This document shows positions 11,318-25,035 of a stretch of DNA of 64,000 bases, piece after piece. The DNA is from Leucosporidium creatinivorum (lineage: Eukaryota > Basidiomycota > Microbotryomycetes > Leucosporidiales > Leucosporidiaceae), in contig BCKL01000033.1 of NCBI GenBank assembly GCA_001600635.1, positions 130,515 to 194,514 of the forward strand, given 5' to 3'. The notes beneath the pieces were generated by a model. That model did no database searches. It was given only the letters and a program-made list of their open reading frames with translations, and was not told where the DNA came from. Position 1 is the stretch's first letter. The number at the start of each line of letters is the position of its first letter. A program made the position numbers and the translations under genes.

Positions 11318-14300
11318 ATGTCAGCCAACCCGCCGCCGGGGTCGTCCACGGCAGCTACAGCACCACCACCACCAGCTGCACCGCAACCCAGGATCTCTTT
11401 ACAGCTCGCCGACGCTCCCACCCAGCGCCTCTACCTCTTCGCGGCGTTTCTCCTGCTGCAGGCGCTCAAAGTAGCCGACCTGATAGCACCGACTGCACCA
11501 AACTCAGCAGCAACATCTTCTGCACCAACCTCACTACTCTTAGAGCTCCTCAACTCGTCGCGGCTGCTCAAATGGATCGCCCTCGACCTGTTTGCGATTC
11601 AGCTCGTTCGCTGGCTGCGAGTACCGAGGTTTGACTGGGGCTGGAAGGCGCTTTGGCTAGGGAGGATAGCCATGATATTGGTGGACTGGCTCTGCTTCGG
11701 CAGCTGGACGGTACGTCGCCGTTCCCCTTTTCCTTGGAGCTCGGAAGCTGTTGTGACGTTGGAGGAGCAGAGTAGGAAAGGCGCAATGGGGTACAGGTGG
11801 CAGAGCAGGCAAAGAGAAGTGCTTGCTGTATACTGTCAAAGTGCTGACCCGTCTCCTCGGCTCTACAGTTCTCCGCTTCGATGCTGCTGCCGACCTTCCT
11901 CAAATCGCTCTTCGTGAGCTACGTCTCAACGGGCGAGCGGTCTACTCGATTGTCCCAGGTTATTGGCAACGAGCAGTCACATCTCGGAGGACAATACACG
12001 GTCCACATTCTCGCCGTCTCGTACGTTTCGACCAGCTGCCGCCTCTCCTCCCCTCCCTAACTCGTGCTCTGTACCGCAGAACCGCCCTCTTGAATCCCAT
12101 CTCCACTTGCTACTGTCTCTCATCGGCACCAAAACCCGAACCCATCCTCATCCCCCTCATCCTGAACAACACCGCGCCCTCCAAGCTCACCTATACCCTC
12201 ACCTCCTTCGCCGACCCACCTACTTCCCAACTCATAACCGTCCCTTCCTCCGCCCTCGTTCGCCCTTCGCACGCTTCACCAACTTCCGAGCATCACGAGG
12301 ATGACGACCTCCCTTCGTGGGCAGTCGTACCCGCCGCTTCTTCGGCGCCTCGCCATCGCATCCCCTCCGCCGCACGCGACCCTTCCGACCCCTTCGACCT
12401 CTCCCCCAGCGAGTCGCTCTACTACCTCCCCATCAACGCCATCGGATCAATCCGACTCGAGTCGGTCTTTGACGCAGAGGGCGTCCCCGTTCGCATTCGG
12501 CGCAAGCGCGGAGTCGAGGGATGGGAGGAGACCAAGATTGTGGGATGCCCGAGGGCTGGATTCGAGCTCAAGGAGAGTAAGAAGGAGGCGCATCGGTGCT
12601 TGGCGGGTGTCGCGCCCGAGTCGTGGTCGTTGGAGCTCGCCGTCAGTGGGCAGGAGCCGCTCAACGTCAAATGGCACTCGAAGGAGGGCGATAGTCCTAG
12701 GAGGAAGGCCGATGGATTGGAGGGTATAGTCGGAGGAGCATCGACCGTCAAGGATGGCATTGTTCGCGTGCCGATGAACGTCTCGTTGACGAAGGCCGGT
12801 CGGACGACCTACTTCCTCGACTCGGTCGTCGACGGCTGCGGCAACGAGGTCTCCTTCACTGGCCAGTCATCGTCGGACAGCACTTCCGACTCCACAGGCA
12901 ACAAGCAGGCCGTCGTCTTCTCGTCCAGCAAGAACAGCAAGAAGGCTCGCCCCGTCCTGCCCGGCATGGTCGACTCTCGCTCGGTCGTCGTTCATCGCCC
13001 GCCAGAGATCGCCTTCGCCGGTCAATGCGGTCGTGGCGAGGACGTCAAGCTTCTCCAAGGAAAGAAGACTACGCTCGAGATCCGCCTCAGCGGCGTCGAG
13101 CAGGAGATCGAGGAGGAGCGCCGTCGCCTTCGCAGCGGAGGTAAGAAGGAGGAGGATTTGTGGACCGTCACCGTCAAGTTTACGCCCGAGAGTGGCAAGC
13201 CGACTACGAGGGATGTGCAGACTTCCATCTCGACCGTCAGGCTTGACGTCCAGGAAGCGGGATCGTACGAGATTCTCAACGTCAAGAGCAAGTACTGCGC
13301 CGGCGTTGTGCTCGTTCCCAGCACAGTAAGTGACTGATCTGTCTTGCTCCCTCTCCCTTGCTCATCTTGCTCTACTCGCAGTGCAACGTCGTCCTCCAGC
13401 CCTACCCCACCGTCCTCACCACCTTCGAATCCCTCTACGACGTCTGCAAGTCCGAGATCGGCCTCGTCTCAACCCTCCACTTCACCGGAGTCCCTCCCTT
13501 CACCGTCCACTACGACCTCATCGAGCACGGCCGCGGCAAGCCCCGTTCGACTCGCCAAAAGAAGCGCATCAACTCGTCCCGCGAGGAAATTCGCATCGAG
13601 CCGGGACCAGGAGAATGGGAGACGCGCTTCGTCCAACTCGAAGACAAGTGGTACAACAACGTCAAGCTGCCGCTCGAGGCCCAGTATGCGAGGAAGCAGA
13701 ACGTTCAGCTCGTCGGCGATGCTCAGTGGAGGAACGCCAAGCAGAAGAGGGTTGTTCACAGCTGCGAGGGAGAGACTGTATCGGTCGAGGTCGAGCTCAA
13801 GGTGAGAGGGGATACTCTGTCTGCGTTCGAGGCTCGCATTGACCCGCTCGCTTTCGCAGGGTACGGCGCCATGGGACATCGAGTACGCCGTCGTCGGCCA
13901 GTCCAAGCAGGTCATCACCGGCATCAAGTCTACACCTCACTCGTTCGACATCGGTATCCCTGCGCCCATCGCTGCTCGCGGCGGTCAATTTTCCCTATCG
14001 CTCGGTGCGTTGCTCTTACTCGGCTCCTCTCGACCGTTTCGCTGACTCCCACTTTCACAGAGAGCGTCAAGGACGGCAACGGCTGCAAGCGTCCTCTTAC
14101 TACTGCCACCGACCTCACTGTCGAGGTGCAGCGCACCAAGCCTACCGCTCGCTTCCACGGCCTCGAGGGAGCTCGTTCGGTCGTCATCCGCGAGAAGGAC
14201 AGCGCCAAGATCCCCGTTCGCTTGACTGGCAATGGTGTATGTATTCCCTCTCCCTGCTCTGAGAGAGCTCTACTGATTCAACTTGCCCCTCGCAGCCCTG

Positions 14301-16040
14301 GACGATCCGCTACCAACCTCCTCCTCACCCTTCGCGCCCCAACGAGCTTCCTCCCGCTCAAGAGATCGTCGCCGAGAACCACAACGTCGACATCACCCTT
14401 TCCAACCCTCGCGCCGGAGTCTACACCCTCCTCAGCGTTCGCGACGAGTTCTGCCCGGGAGATGTCACCGAGACCGATTGGACCATCTCGACCCTCCCTC
14501 GTCCATCGCTTCGAGTCGAGGAGAAGGCTGGTCACGTCGCTCGCAACGGTAGCGTCATTCGTAGGGCCGTCTGCGAGGATGCAGTCGACTCGGTGGCCTT
14601 CGCTTTCGATGGTGGGTGCTTCGATCTCCTCCCTTCTGCGCATAAGCTGACCAGTCTTGACTCACTACAGGCAAAGCGCCTTTCAAGGCCTCGTACGTCC
14701 TCACCAAGGGCTCCCAGCCCGCCGAACGCCATCAGCTCGCCTCCATCCAGTCGCGCGCCGACCTCACCCTCTACGCCGGTTCGGCTGGCCACCATACCTA
14801 TCACTTTGCCGGCGTCGGCGACTCGCTCTACACCGAACCCGACGCTGCTGGACTCGTCGCCCCTACCAGCGGTCGTCGAGGCATCCTCCGCCTCGAGCAG
14901 GACGTTTTCCCCCTCCCCTCGGCATCCTTCCTCCATGGGCCGAAGCACGGATTCTGCGTCAACGATCCTCTCGCTTCACGCAGTGGAGACGACCTCATCC
15001 TCAAGCTCGAGGGACAGGCGCCGTTCGAGGTCGAGATTGAGGTTCGCGAGGAGGGCCACCGCTCGCCCAAGACCTTTACCGTCCCCGGCATCTCGACCAA
15101 GGAATGGCCTCTCGTCCTTCCTCTCGACCTTCACACGCCCTCCGCCCATACCATCTCCATCCGCCGCGTCCAGGACGCCAACGGCTGCGTTCGCCTTGTC
15201 GACAGCACCGTCACCAAAGGCGCCGCTCGGACTTCCCTCACCGTCCCCGTCGCCGAAATCGCTTCCATCGCTCCCGTCCTTCCTTCCATCGACGCATGCG
15301 TGGGAGATTTCCTCGAGTACGTCGTGCAGGGCGCACCTCCCTTCACCGTCAAGTACAGCTTCGAGGGCAAGGAGAGGAGCGTGCCCCTGTCGACGAGCAA
15401 GTTTACTCGCCTCGCCGCCGAGCCGGGAGACTTCAAGATCGTGTCGGTTGGTCATGGTCAGGATCAGTGCAGGTCGAATGAGGTGAACCTGTACGTACTC
15501 ATCTTCTCCGTCGCCGTCCCTCGTTTCGCCCTCCTCGTTCCCGTCGTTCTTGACTCTCCCACCTTCCCCGATCTACCTGCTGACTCGCCGATTCCTCCCT
15601 ACAGCATCAAGCGGATCCACCCTATTCCCACCGCCTCGGTCCAACAGGGCGAGTCCTACTTTGTCGATATCCGCGAAGGCGACCAGACCGAGATCATCTT
15701 CTCCTTCACCGGAACCCCACCTTTCGCCTTCACCTACTCGAGGAGGAAGCCTCAGGATCGGTCGAAGGACAAGACTGTGCTAGAGACGCATACCGTGACG
15801 TGAGTTGGCTGTCTTGGCGCCTCGCGCGCCGACCGAGACGAGCGTCGAGCGAGAAGGCGCTGCTCCTGCTCCTAGAACTGTAACTGACTCGTTTCTCGGC
15901 TTTGCAGCGGGATTGAGAGCTCGACGTACTCAATTTACACCGCACAAGAGGGCACTTGGTCGGTCTCTTATATCGCTGACGCCCACTGCAGCTATCCCAG
16001 GCAGGTCGATGGAGGAGCTAGTCGGCTGTTGAAGAACTAG
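11318..16040 (+). CDS. POM152: Nucleoporin Pom152 (pore membrane protein)
   Basis: Ten exons (11318-11710, 11869-12020, 12080-13325, 13382-13801, 13860-14004, 14061-14236, 14296-14611, 14671-15490, 15605-15799, 15908-16040) give 1331 residues, the usual size. Pom152 is a single-pass protein of the nuclear pore membrane ring. A short Pro/Ala-rich N-terminus precedes hydrophobic stretches YLFAAFLLLQALKVADLI, LGRIAMILVDWLCF and MLLPTFLKSLFVSY. The large lumenal part contains repeated Ig-like units with the recurring theme of a Cys, then PPFTV-x-Y (for example FTGVPPFTVHYDL, QGAPPFTVKYSFEG, FTGTPPFAFTYS). The start at 11318 was chosen because the reading begins MSANPPPGSS; upstream in-frame starts at 11222-11240 are possible. 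All introns join in frame. Confidence 0.95.
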
Positions 16041-16188
16041 TTTGAGGAGGAGGAGATACCCTGAGTGTGAGAGGGTGAAAGTACATATCCACAGCCCCTG
16101 TCGGAGTCGAGCCGAGTCGAAGCGATCTGTGAATTCGTCTCTCGACTTCCTACTTCATTCTTCTCTTCGACTTGGAGCAAGCTACGCG

Positions 16189-18045
16189 ATGCTCAGCTCC
16201 CTCATCTCGCTCGCGCTCCTCGCCACTGCTGCTCTCACTGCTCCCCTGGAGCTCACTACCAGCAAGAAGGGTGGCGGAACCTCGTTGACCGACCCCATCT
16301 TCGTCTCAACCCCCCAGAATATCACCCTCAACGGGGGCGTCGGAGCGCAGATCGGCATCAACTGGCCCAACGGCAAGGATGGCACCAACTACACCCTTTC
16401 GACGCCCTTCACCCCCGCTGGAGGAGACCAGCAGACTGAGCCCATCTGTGAGTTTCTCGTCTCGTGCGAGCAGCTCCGCTCGGTCGTGCAAGAGCTGACC
16501 TCCAGGTTGGAGACCACACGATGTCGAACTTCGACTTCCAGTCGCTCAACTTGGCGTTGAACCAGGAGCTCATCGAGTTGGACCTCTTCCACAACGGATT
16601 GGCCAAGGTGAGTTTCGATTTGACCCGAGCAGCAAGCGCCGAGCTGACCTTCAATCGTTTCTCCAGTTCTCCGTCGCCGATTTCGAGGCCGCTGGACTCA
16701 CCGCCGAGGATCGCTTCCTCATTCAGTTCATGGCTGGTGAGTTATGGCGTCTGTCGCTCGAGGAGAGCTGAGCTGACCCCTCCTTTCGGCGCCGAGCAGA
16801 CCAGGAAGTCGAGCACGCCCTTGCGCTCACCAACATTCTTGGTGCCGACCGTGCTGCCAAGCGGTGCAGGTATAAGTACCCGTTTCTCAGTGTCCAAGAA
16901 TTCGTCCTCTTCTGCCAGCTTCGCGAGTTTTCTTGACCATCGCCGAAGTTCGAGAGCTGACCATTCTCGCATTCGACAGTCACTCGCTTTGGAGAGTCGG
17001 GAGTCCTCGGCTTCCTTCCCCACCTCGACAGTCGCCCGAGCGCGCAGATTCTCCTGCAGTCCATCACCACCGAGTCGCGCCAGCAGATGATCTTCCGCCA
17101 GCTCCGAGGCCTCTTCCCCATGCCCGTCGGTGAGTCCCGTTCCGGTGCTTTGACGAAGCGAAGCTGACCTTCTTTGTTACAGCCTTCGAGACTGGAATCC
17201 CTCAATCCTACGCCTGGACCCTCTTGGCCCCCTACATCGAGTCTTGCCCCGAGGTACGTCTCCCTCCGAGCTGCTGCTCTTCGCCGAGTTGCTCTCCCTT
17301 GCCTCGACAGCTCGCTGACCTACTCGCTCCCACACAGAACAACCCTCGCATCGAGTGGCAGAACTTCCCGGCCCTCAACATCACCAACCAGCCGTTCGCT
17401 CTCGATGGAGTGCCCGCCGTGACCGCCAACCGCTCCCTCACCGCCGCTGGTCGCGAGATCCACTTCAAGTGGGATGCTCCCGGAAAGGTTGTTGGATACG
17501 ACAACATGTACAACACGAGCACCGTCGCTGGAACGCCCACCCACGCCGCCTTCATCTCGCAGCTCAACGGTGAGCTTCGGCGTTGCGGTTCTAAGCCTGC
17601 TAGGATTTCGCTGACATCGCATCTCGCCCTCCCACAGTCACCTACGTTCCTCTGCAGAACATCACCGGTCGCTCGGCCTTCGTGATCCAGCCTAATGCTA
17701 CCGTCTACCCCGGCTTGTTCTCCCAGGTGAGTTGTCGATCTCGGCGTTCGCAATCTTTGTCCCGTTCGCTACACTGAGCTGACTCCCTCTTCTCCTTCAC
17801 ACAGGTCAACGACACCATGTTTGTTTCGCTCGTCGACAAGGCCCTCTACGTCACTCCGTAAGTCTTCTCCCTCTCTGCAGCTCTTCGCCGAAGCTGACCC
17901 TCTTCCCCATCTCGCAGCTACAACCTCACCCTCATCAATAACCACACCGTCGCCGGACCCGCTCTGTACGTTAAAAACACAGCTGCCTTCCGTTAGACTC
18001 CGACTGACCCTCCTCTGCCCCTCCAACAGCTACCAGTCCGGCTAA
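16189..18045 (+). CDS. Secreted ferritin-like (Rds1-type) protein
   Basis: The protein starts with a signal peptide (MLSSLISLALLATAALTAPL) and continues as a ferritin-like fold protein of the Rds1/stress-responsive family, common in fungi and with no proven reaction. Typical blocks are FDFQSLNLALNQELIELDLF, FLIQFMADQEVEHALALTNI (helices carrying E and H that bind metal in ferritin-like proteins), ESGVLGFLPHLDSR, SITTESRQQMIFRQLRGLFP and AFETGIPQSYAWTLLAPYI. Many N-glycosylation sequons (NITL, NYTL, NVTY, NATV, NDTM, NHTV) fit secretion. The stop is at 18043-18045. The first intron acceptor is uncertain (16505 or 16512; the second keeps frame). Intron 16923-16979 appears to use a GC donor. Confidence 0.88.
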
Positions 18046-18430
18046 GCGATCTCGGAGGAGGAAGATCGAGCCCAGCTCAGCCTCTTAATAGCTCTTAGAC
18101 ACTGCTCTTCATACACCCTGCGATCTAATAGATAGTCTCTCGCTCTACTTCGCACCGACCGTCACGAGAGACCTCGAGAGTGAGCGAAGCGAGTCGTTCA
18201 ATCCGAGATCTGGGTTCGGCTGAGATCGAGAGACGTCGTAGCTCCTCCAGGTCAGGCTTTTGCTGCTCAGGACCTCGCTCGCCGCTCCCGAGTGTATGTC
18301 TAAACAGCTTCGAATTGCGAAAGAGGAGGAGGAAAAGACGAGGGTAGAGAGCGATGGGGTACTTCAAAGAGCGGTCAAAAAGCGCGGGCGGGGGGGTATA
18401 CAAGTCGAGAGAGAGCGAGAGACGAAGGCA
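18046..18430. other. Convergent intergenic region
   Basis: Stop-to-stop spacer between the Rds1-type gene and UBC12. I see no gene in it. Confidence 0.5.
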
Positions 18431-19802
18431 TCAAGCCTTGGGCCTCACGTCGGCGTAGACCTCGTCGCCGACGTAGCCTCCCCTCATCGACGTGCGGACG
18501 TTCTGGGCGAAGCGGGAGCGGTTCTCGCGCAGGTCTTTGGCGGCCTCTGTTGGTGCGGGAGGGTGATGGGGATGGAGGGAGAAGGGTAGGGAAGGTGGAT
18601 GGAGGTAGATGGGCGTGGAGGAGGGAGGACGTCGATACAGATTACGCGAGATAGCGACATCGAGAGGCGGGGGTTCGGAGAAGGGGGAAGGGAAGGGAAG
18701 GCCAGAGAGAAGAGAGGTCAGCTCGGTCCAGCGTCCGCACAACGGCTTCAATGCAACCGCACCCTTGTTCAGAGGATCGTCGGCGTTGGGCTCGAGGAAG
18801 AGGTACTGAAGTCCGACCATGACAGCGTTCAAGTTGAGGACGGGCTTCCAGTCTTCACGTAGGATGTTGAGGCAGACGTTGCCCTCGAGGTCGAGGTTGG
18901 GGTGGTAGATCTGTGAGCACGATGGAGGAGGGTGGAGAAGTGGTCAGCCTGTCGAACTCGGTCGAGCGGTGACAGGGAAGAGGACAGACCTTGGGCACAC
19001 ACTTGACTTTTGGCGGGTCGTGAGGGTAGTTGGAGTTGATGGTGAAGGTGAACAGGAACTCTCCGCCCTTGTACATGCCTGTCAAGCGATCAACGGAGAG
19101 TCAGCGACCATCTCGGCGCTCATGGAAACGAGCGGAAACGCACCGTCGTCGGGGGTGATGGTGAGCTCAAAGTTGAGGAGATCCTCGGCGTTGGGGAAGT
19201 TGGTCTTCATCGTCGAAGGAAGGTCGAGCTCGGTAAGATCTGGTGGTGTGTGGAGGTCGAGGCGGGCAGCGGAGCAGAGGAGAGCCGAGGACGGGCGGTT
19301 GGAAAGGTGCAGTACAGGCAAGATGGTTGTCAGTATACAAGTCTTCAATCTCCTACCTCACTGCCCCACAGCGCCCTCGCCTACACGAGCACAGAGCTCG
19401 AGAGCGCAAGAGGCCCGAGGTCGTGTGCCGTCGCGCTTGACAGCTCCGGCTGTAAGTCCAACAGCAGCTACGAGCTCCGTAGCTGAGCAGCACACCCCCA
19501 GCTCTGCCCCTGCCCACGCCCAACTCCCCTACAGCCCATTCTGATCCGTTGAACGCGCTGACCACGCCAGTCGCCACCGCGTTTCAGCTCGCTCTCGCCC
19601 TCCTACCGTCCTACAGCCTTCTGGTCTAGCTTGATAGAAGCGCAACTCACCCTTCTGCACCCTAATCTGAGCAGCACTAGTCTTTGGCTTCTTCTTGGCC
19701 GCTGCGTCCTCGTTCTTCTTCATCGACCAGATCTGTAGGCCAACAAACGGATGAGCTGCGTTCTAGGCGAGTCTGTACACCACTAGAGCTCACCTTGATC
19801 AT
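18431..19802 (-). CDS. UBC12: NEDD8-conjugating enzyme Ubc12
   Basis: Six exons (19802-19794, 19732-19651, 19239-19144, 19078-18990, 18910-18763, 18546-18431) give 179 residues. Ubc12 receives NEDD8/Rub1 from the Ula1-Uba3 E1 and passes it to cullins. The N-terminal MIKIWSMKK is the Ubc12-specific extension that docks on the E1 and on Dcn1. The E2 core shows [10 protein letters not shown], the HPN motif in [15 protein letters not shown] with the catalytic Cys, and LREDWKPVL. The end ([15 protein letters not shown]) matches family members. The first coding exon holds only the MIK codons. The intron between RVQK and DLTELDLP is 411 nt (19240-19650), several times the local norm. Confidence 0.95.
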
Positions 19803-20090
19803 GTTGGGCGAGTTGTAGGCGAGCAGAAGCGAAAGCGAGCGTTTCAGGCGGAGGCAGAGCTGGAGCTCTGGAGCGCTGGAGTCGCGCCGAAGCTCGCGGA
19901 GCAAGTCGAATTAAGGGGTAAGGGCTGTAGTACGATCAAAAGCAGCTTCAAGGGAATTCAATCAAGCTGTCATTTCTTGAGATCTGTAGCTTTACAGCTC
20001 AGCCCCTTGCCATTCGCCCGCTGACCTATCTCCTTCGCACTCCGCCCGTCTCCTCCTTGCCTTCCTGCTTCTCGCTTGCTGCACCTCAAC
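19803..20090. promoter_or_regulatory. Shared divergent promoter region of UBC12 and MOCS1
   Basis: The two start codons face away from each other across 288 nt. A pyrimidine-rich tract lies at about 20025-20080, just before the MOCS1 start, as is common before fungal start sites. No specific operator was recognised. Confidence 0.4.
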
Positions 20091-22682
<2,592 letters not shown>

Positions 22683-22978
22683 ATGAGGACGTAACGCAGC
22701 TGTTGTATATGAGTTCAGGCTGAGGGAGAGCGGCGAGCTTTGAGATCTGGGGCTAGGTCCTCACTCGACGAGCCTTGACTCTCGCCGAATGAACCTGCTC
22801 GGCGATGGCCTGCGGCGGCGAAGGTCCTCGCAATCGTCGCTTCTCCAGCTGGTTGACTGCTCTGCAGCTGTCGAATAACGCAGCTCAATATGGTTTACAA
22901 GGGAGATAGCTGAGCAATACTGAAGGACCACGCCCGTTCTAGAAGCGACCACCGAAAATCAAGCCCGCCCAAGCCCTC

Positions 22979-24565
22979 TCACTTCGACTCCTCGCCTTCC
23001 GTCAACCACGGCGCCGAGACGTAGTTACGGATCCTGCGCGGTCGAAGACAAGTTAGTTAAGCTCCTTCAGCAACCAGCAGGCCCCAACTCACCCATCAGC
23101 GAGCAGCACTACGACATTCTTCCCCTCGACCTGACCGAACTTCTTGGCTCCCTCGTCGCTCTTCAGGTACTCCAGCGCAGCGTGTATGGCGCTTCCACTG
23201 CTTCCTCCGCACATGATCCCTTCGGTACGGATCAGTCGTCGGGCGGCGGCGAAGGAGGTCGAGTCGGTCGTCTTGATCCAGTGGTGGACGAAAGAGTGGG
23301 TAAGGACGCCGGGGATCTGTAGGGACAGGTCAGCTTGCGCGATGGAGCAGTGGAGCAGGGCCAAGTGGACGTACAAAGTCGTAGCCGATTCCCTCAATCT
23401 TGTACTGATCGCTCTCTCCCTCTTCCAGCTTGTTCAGCTCCTCGGGCCTCGCCATTACACTTCCTCGTGGGTCGACGCCAATCACGAACACTTCGGGGTT
23501 GCTCTCCTGCAGCCTCCTGGACAGTCCCGAGACGGTTCCGCCGGTTCCAGCGCCGGCGACGAGGGCATCGCAGAGTCCTGAAGAGGGGCGAGCCGAGGCG
23601 GAGGGGGACTGGGTGGTTTGAGCGAGAGAAGCGATGATTTCGGGTGCAGTGGTGTAGTAGTGAGCGTCAGGGTCTGCGATAGGGGAGAGCGAGGGGGTTA
23701 GTCGGTAGTACTAGAAGGGAGAGGCTCGGCAATGATTTTGCGACGGGCGGCTAAGAGGCAAAGGAAGCGAAGACAGCCAACGAGTCGACTAAACGTACTG
23801 TTGGGGTTATCGTACTGGTTCAGCATGACGGCGTTAGGAATCTCCTTGATCAGCGACTCAGCTCGACCGAGGTTGGAATCTGGTGAGTCGTGAGCTGCTT
23901 CTGTCGGTGTGCGGATGACTTCGGCGCCGAGAGCTCTCATGACGTTCTCTTTCTCCATGCTCACTGTGAGATGATAGGTCAGCGGGAGGAAGCAGAGGGT
24001 CGAGGATCAAGCCTACTCTTCTCGGGCTGCGAACGGACCGAGATGTGAGCTGGAGGGTCCTAGAGTTGAGTAGCAGCAACCGCTCACCATGGTGATGATG
24101 CAGCGATATCCCTTGACAGCAGCCACCAGCGCGAGTCCGATTCCAGTGTTTCCAGAGGCTGAGTAAAGCGGACAGCCGACGTCCCGGCGTGTCAGCTGAT
24201 GGCGAGCGAAAGAGAGGCTGGTGTCGAGTACTTACAAGGCTCAACGAGCACGCTCTTGCCAGGGATGAGTCTACCATCCTTCTCGGCCTCCTCCACCATC
24301 CTCAGAGCGATTCGGTCCTGCAGGCGAGATGAGTGCACGGTGCGTCAGCTTCGCGAGCCTCCCCACATGCCTCTGCAGTCGTTGGGAGCTGTAGGACGGT
24401 CCGAGCAGTAAGCGTGTAGCTCACCTTGACAGATCCACCTGCATTGAACGCTTCGACTTTGGCGTAGAGGTTGCACTTGAGCCCTTCCTCCTTGGCGAGC
24501 TTGTCGAGGCGGACGAGGGGCGTTGAGCCGATGAGGGAGAGTACAGAATCGACGGGCGCGGCCAT
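22979..24565 (-). CDS. Cystathionine beta-synthase, catalytic core only
   Basis: This is a PLP enzyme joining homocysteine and serine into cystathionine. Early exons are 24565-24425, 24317-24236, 24158-24088, 24017-24026 (10 nt) and 23963 onward. Visible are the PLP-lysine block [20 protein letters not shown], the phosphate-binding [19 protein letters not shown], the CBS-type [29 protein letters not shown]-like [33 protein letters not shown] and [12 protein letters not shown]. It is CBS-like rather than a cysteine synthase by the PEKMS and GYDFVP blocks. The protein ends at [17 protein letters not shown], soon after the core, so the regulatory Bateman (CBS-pair) region of the yeast and human enzymes is absent, as is the N-terminal heme segment. 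Confidence 0.9.
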
Positions 24566-25035
24566 AATGAGCTGTTCGAGTGCTGTAGGGTGTTGTTACG
24601 AAGCGACGAGCAGACGGGAGGAGCAAGAAAAGCGCGAACGGCCTCAAAGCGCTTCACGTGCATCGCTTTGGGCTTCTCCTCTTCTCGCCTCTGCAGGGAA
24701 TCAAGGTTTCGCTCTGCTTAGATGTCAAACGCCGAAGCAAATCTCTCACCGACGTCTCATAGTCACCTACATACGCCTCCTCTACCTCTCGGCGCCCGAC
24801 CTCCTTCGGTCCTTCGGCGTTCTTCACGCGGCGAAGATGTTCAAGCTGAGCAGAATTATCGTGCTGGCAAGCGATCGTGGTGCAAGATGGCGTTAAGTCT
24901 GGCTTTTCTGAGCTGCAGCCGAGCAGCTTGGTCGATTTGGGCGGAAGACCGGAACTCTTCGCTTGCTCGGCTTTGGCGACGAAACGCCGGCAGAGGTCGA
25001 GCGGAGGCTTAATACAGGTCACATAACAAATCAGA
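24566..25035. other. Intergenic region, promoter of the cystathionine beta-synthase gene
   Basis: It lies between two minus-strand genes. A 96-codon plus-strand frame at 24722-25012 has no recognisable domain and I do not call it. Confidence 0.4.

Noticed and set aside
24722-25012. Plus-strand ATG frame of 96 codons between CBS and MCC-beta
   Set aside because: No domain, no splice signals, and it lies in an interval expected to be the CBS promoter.
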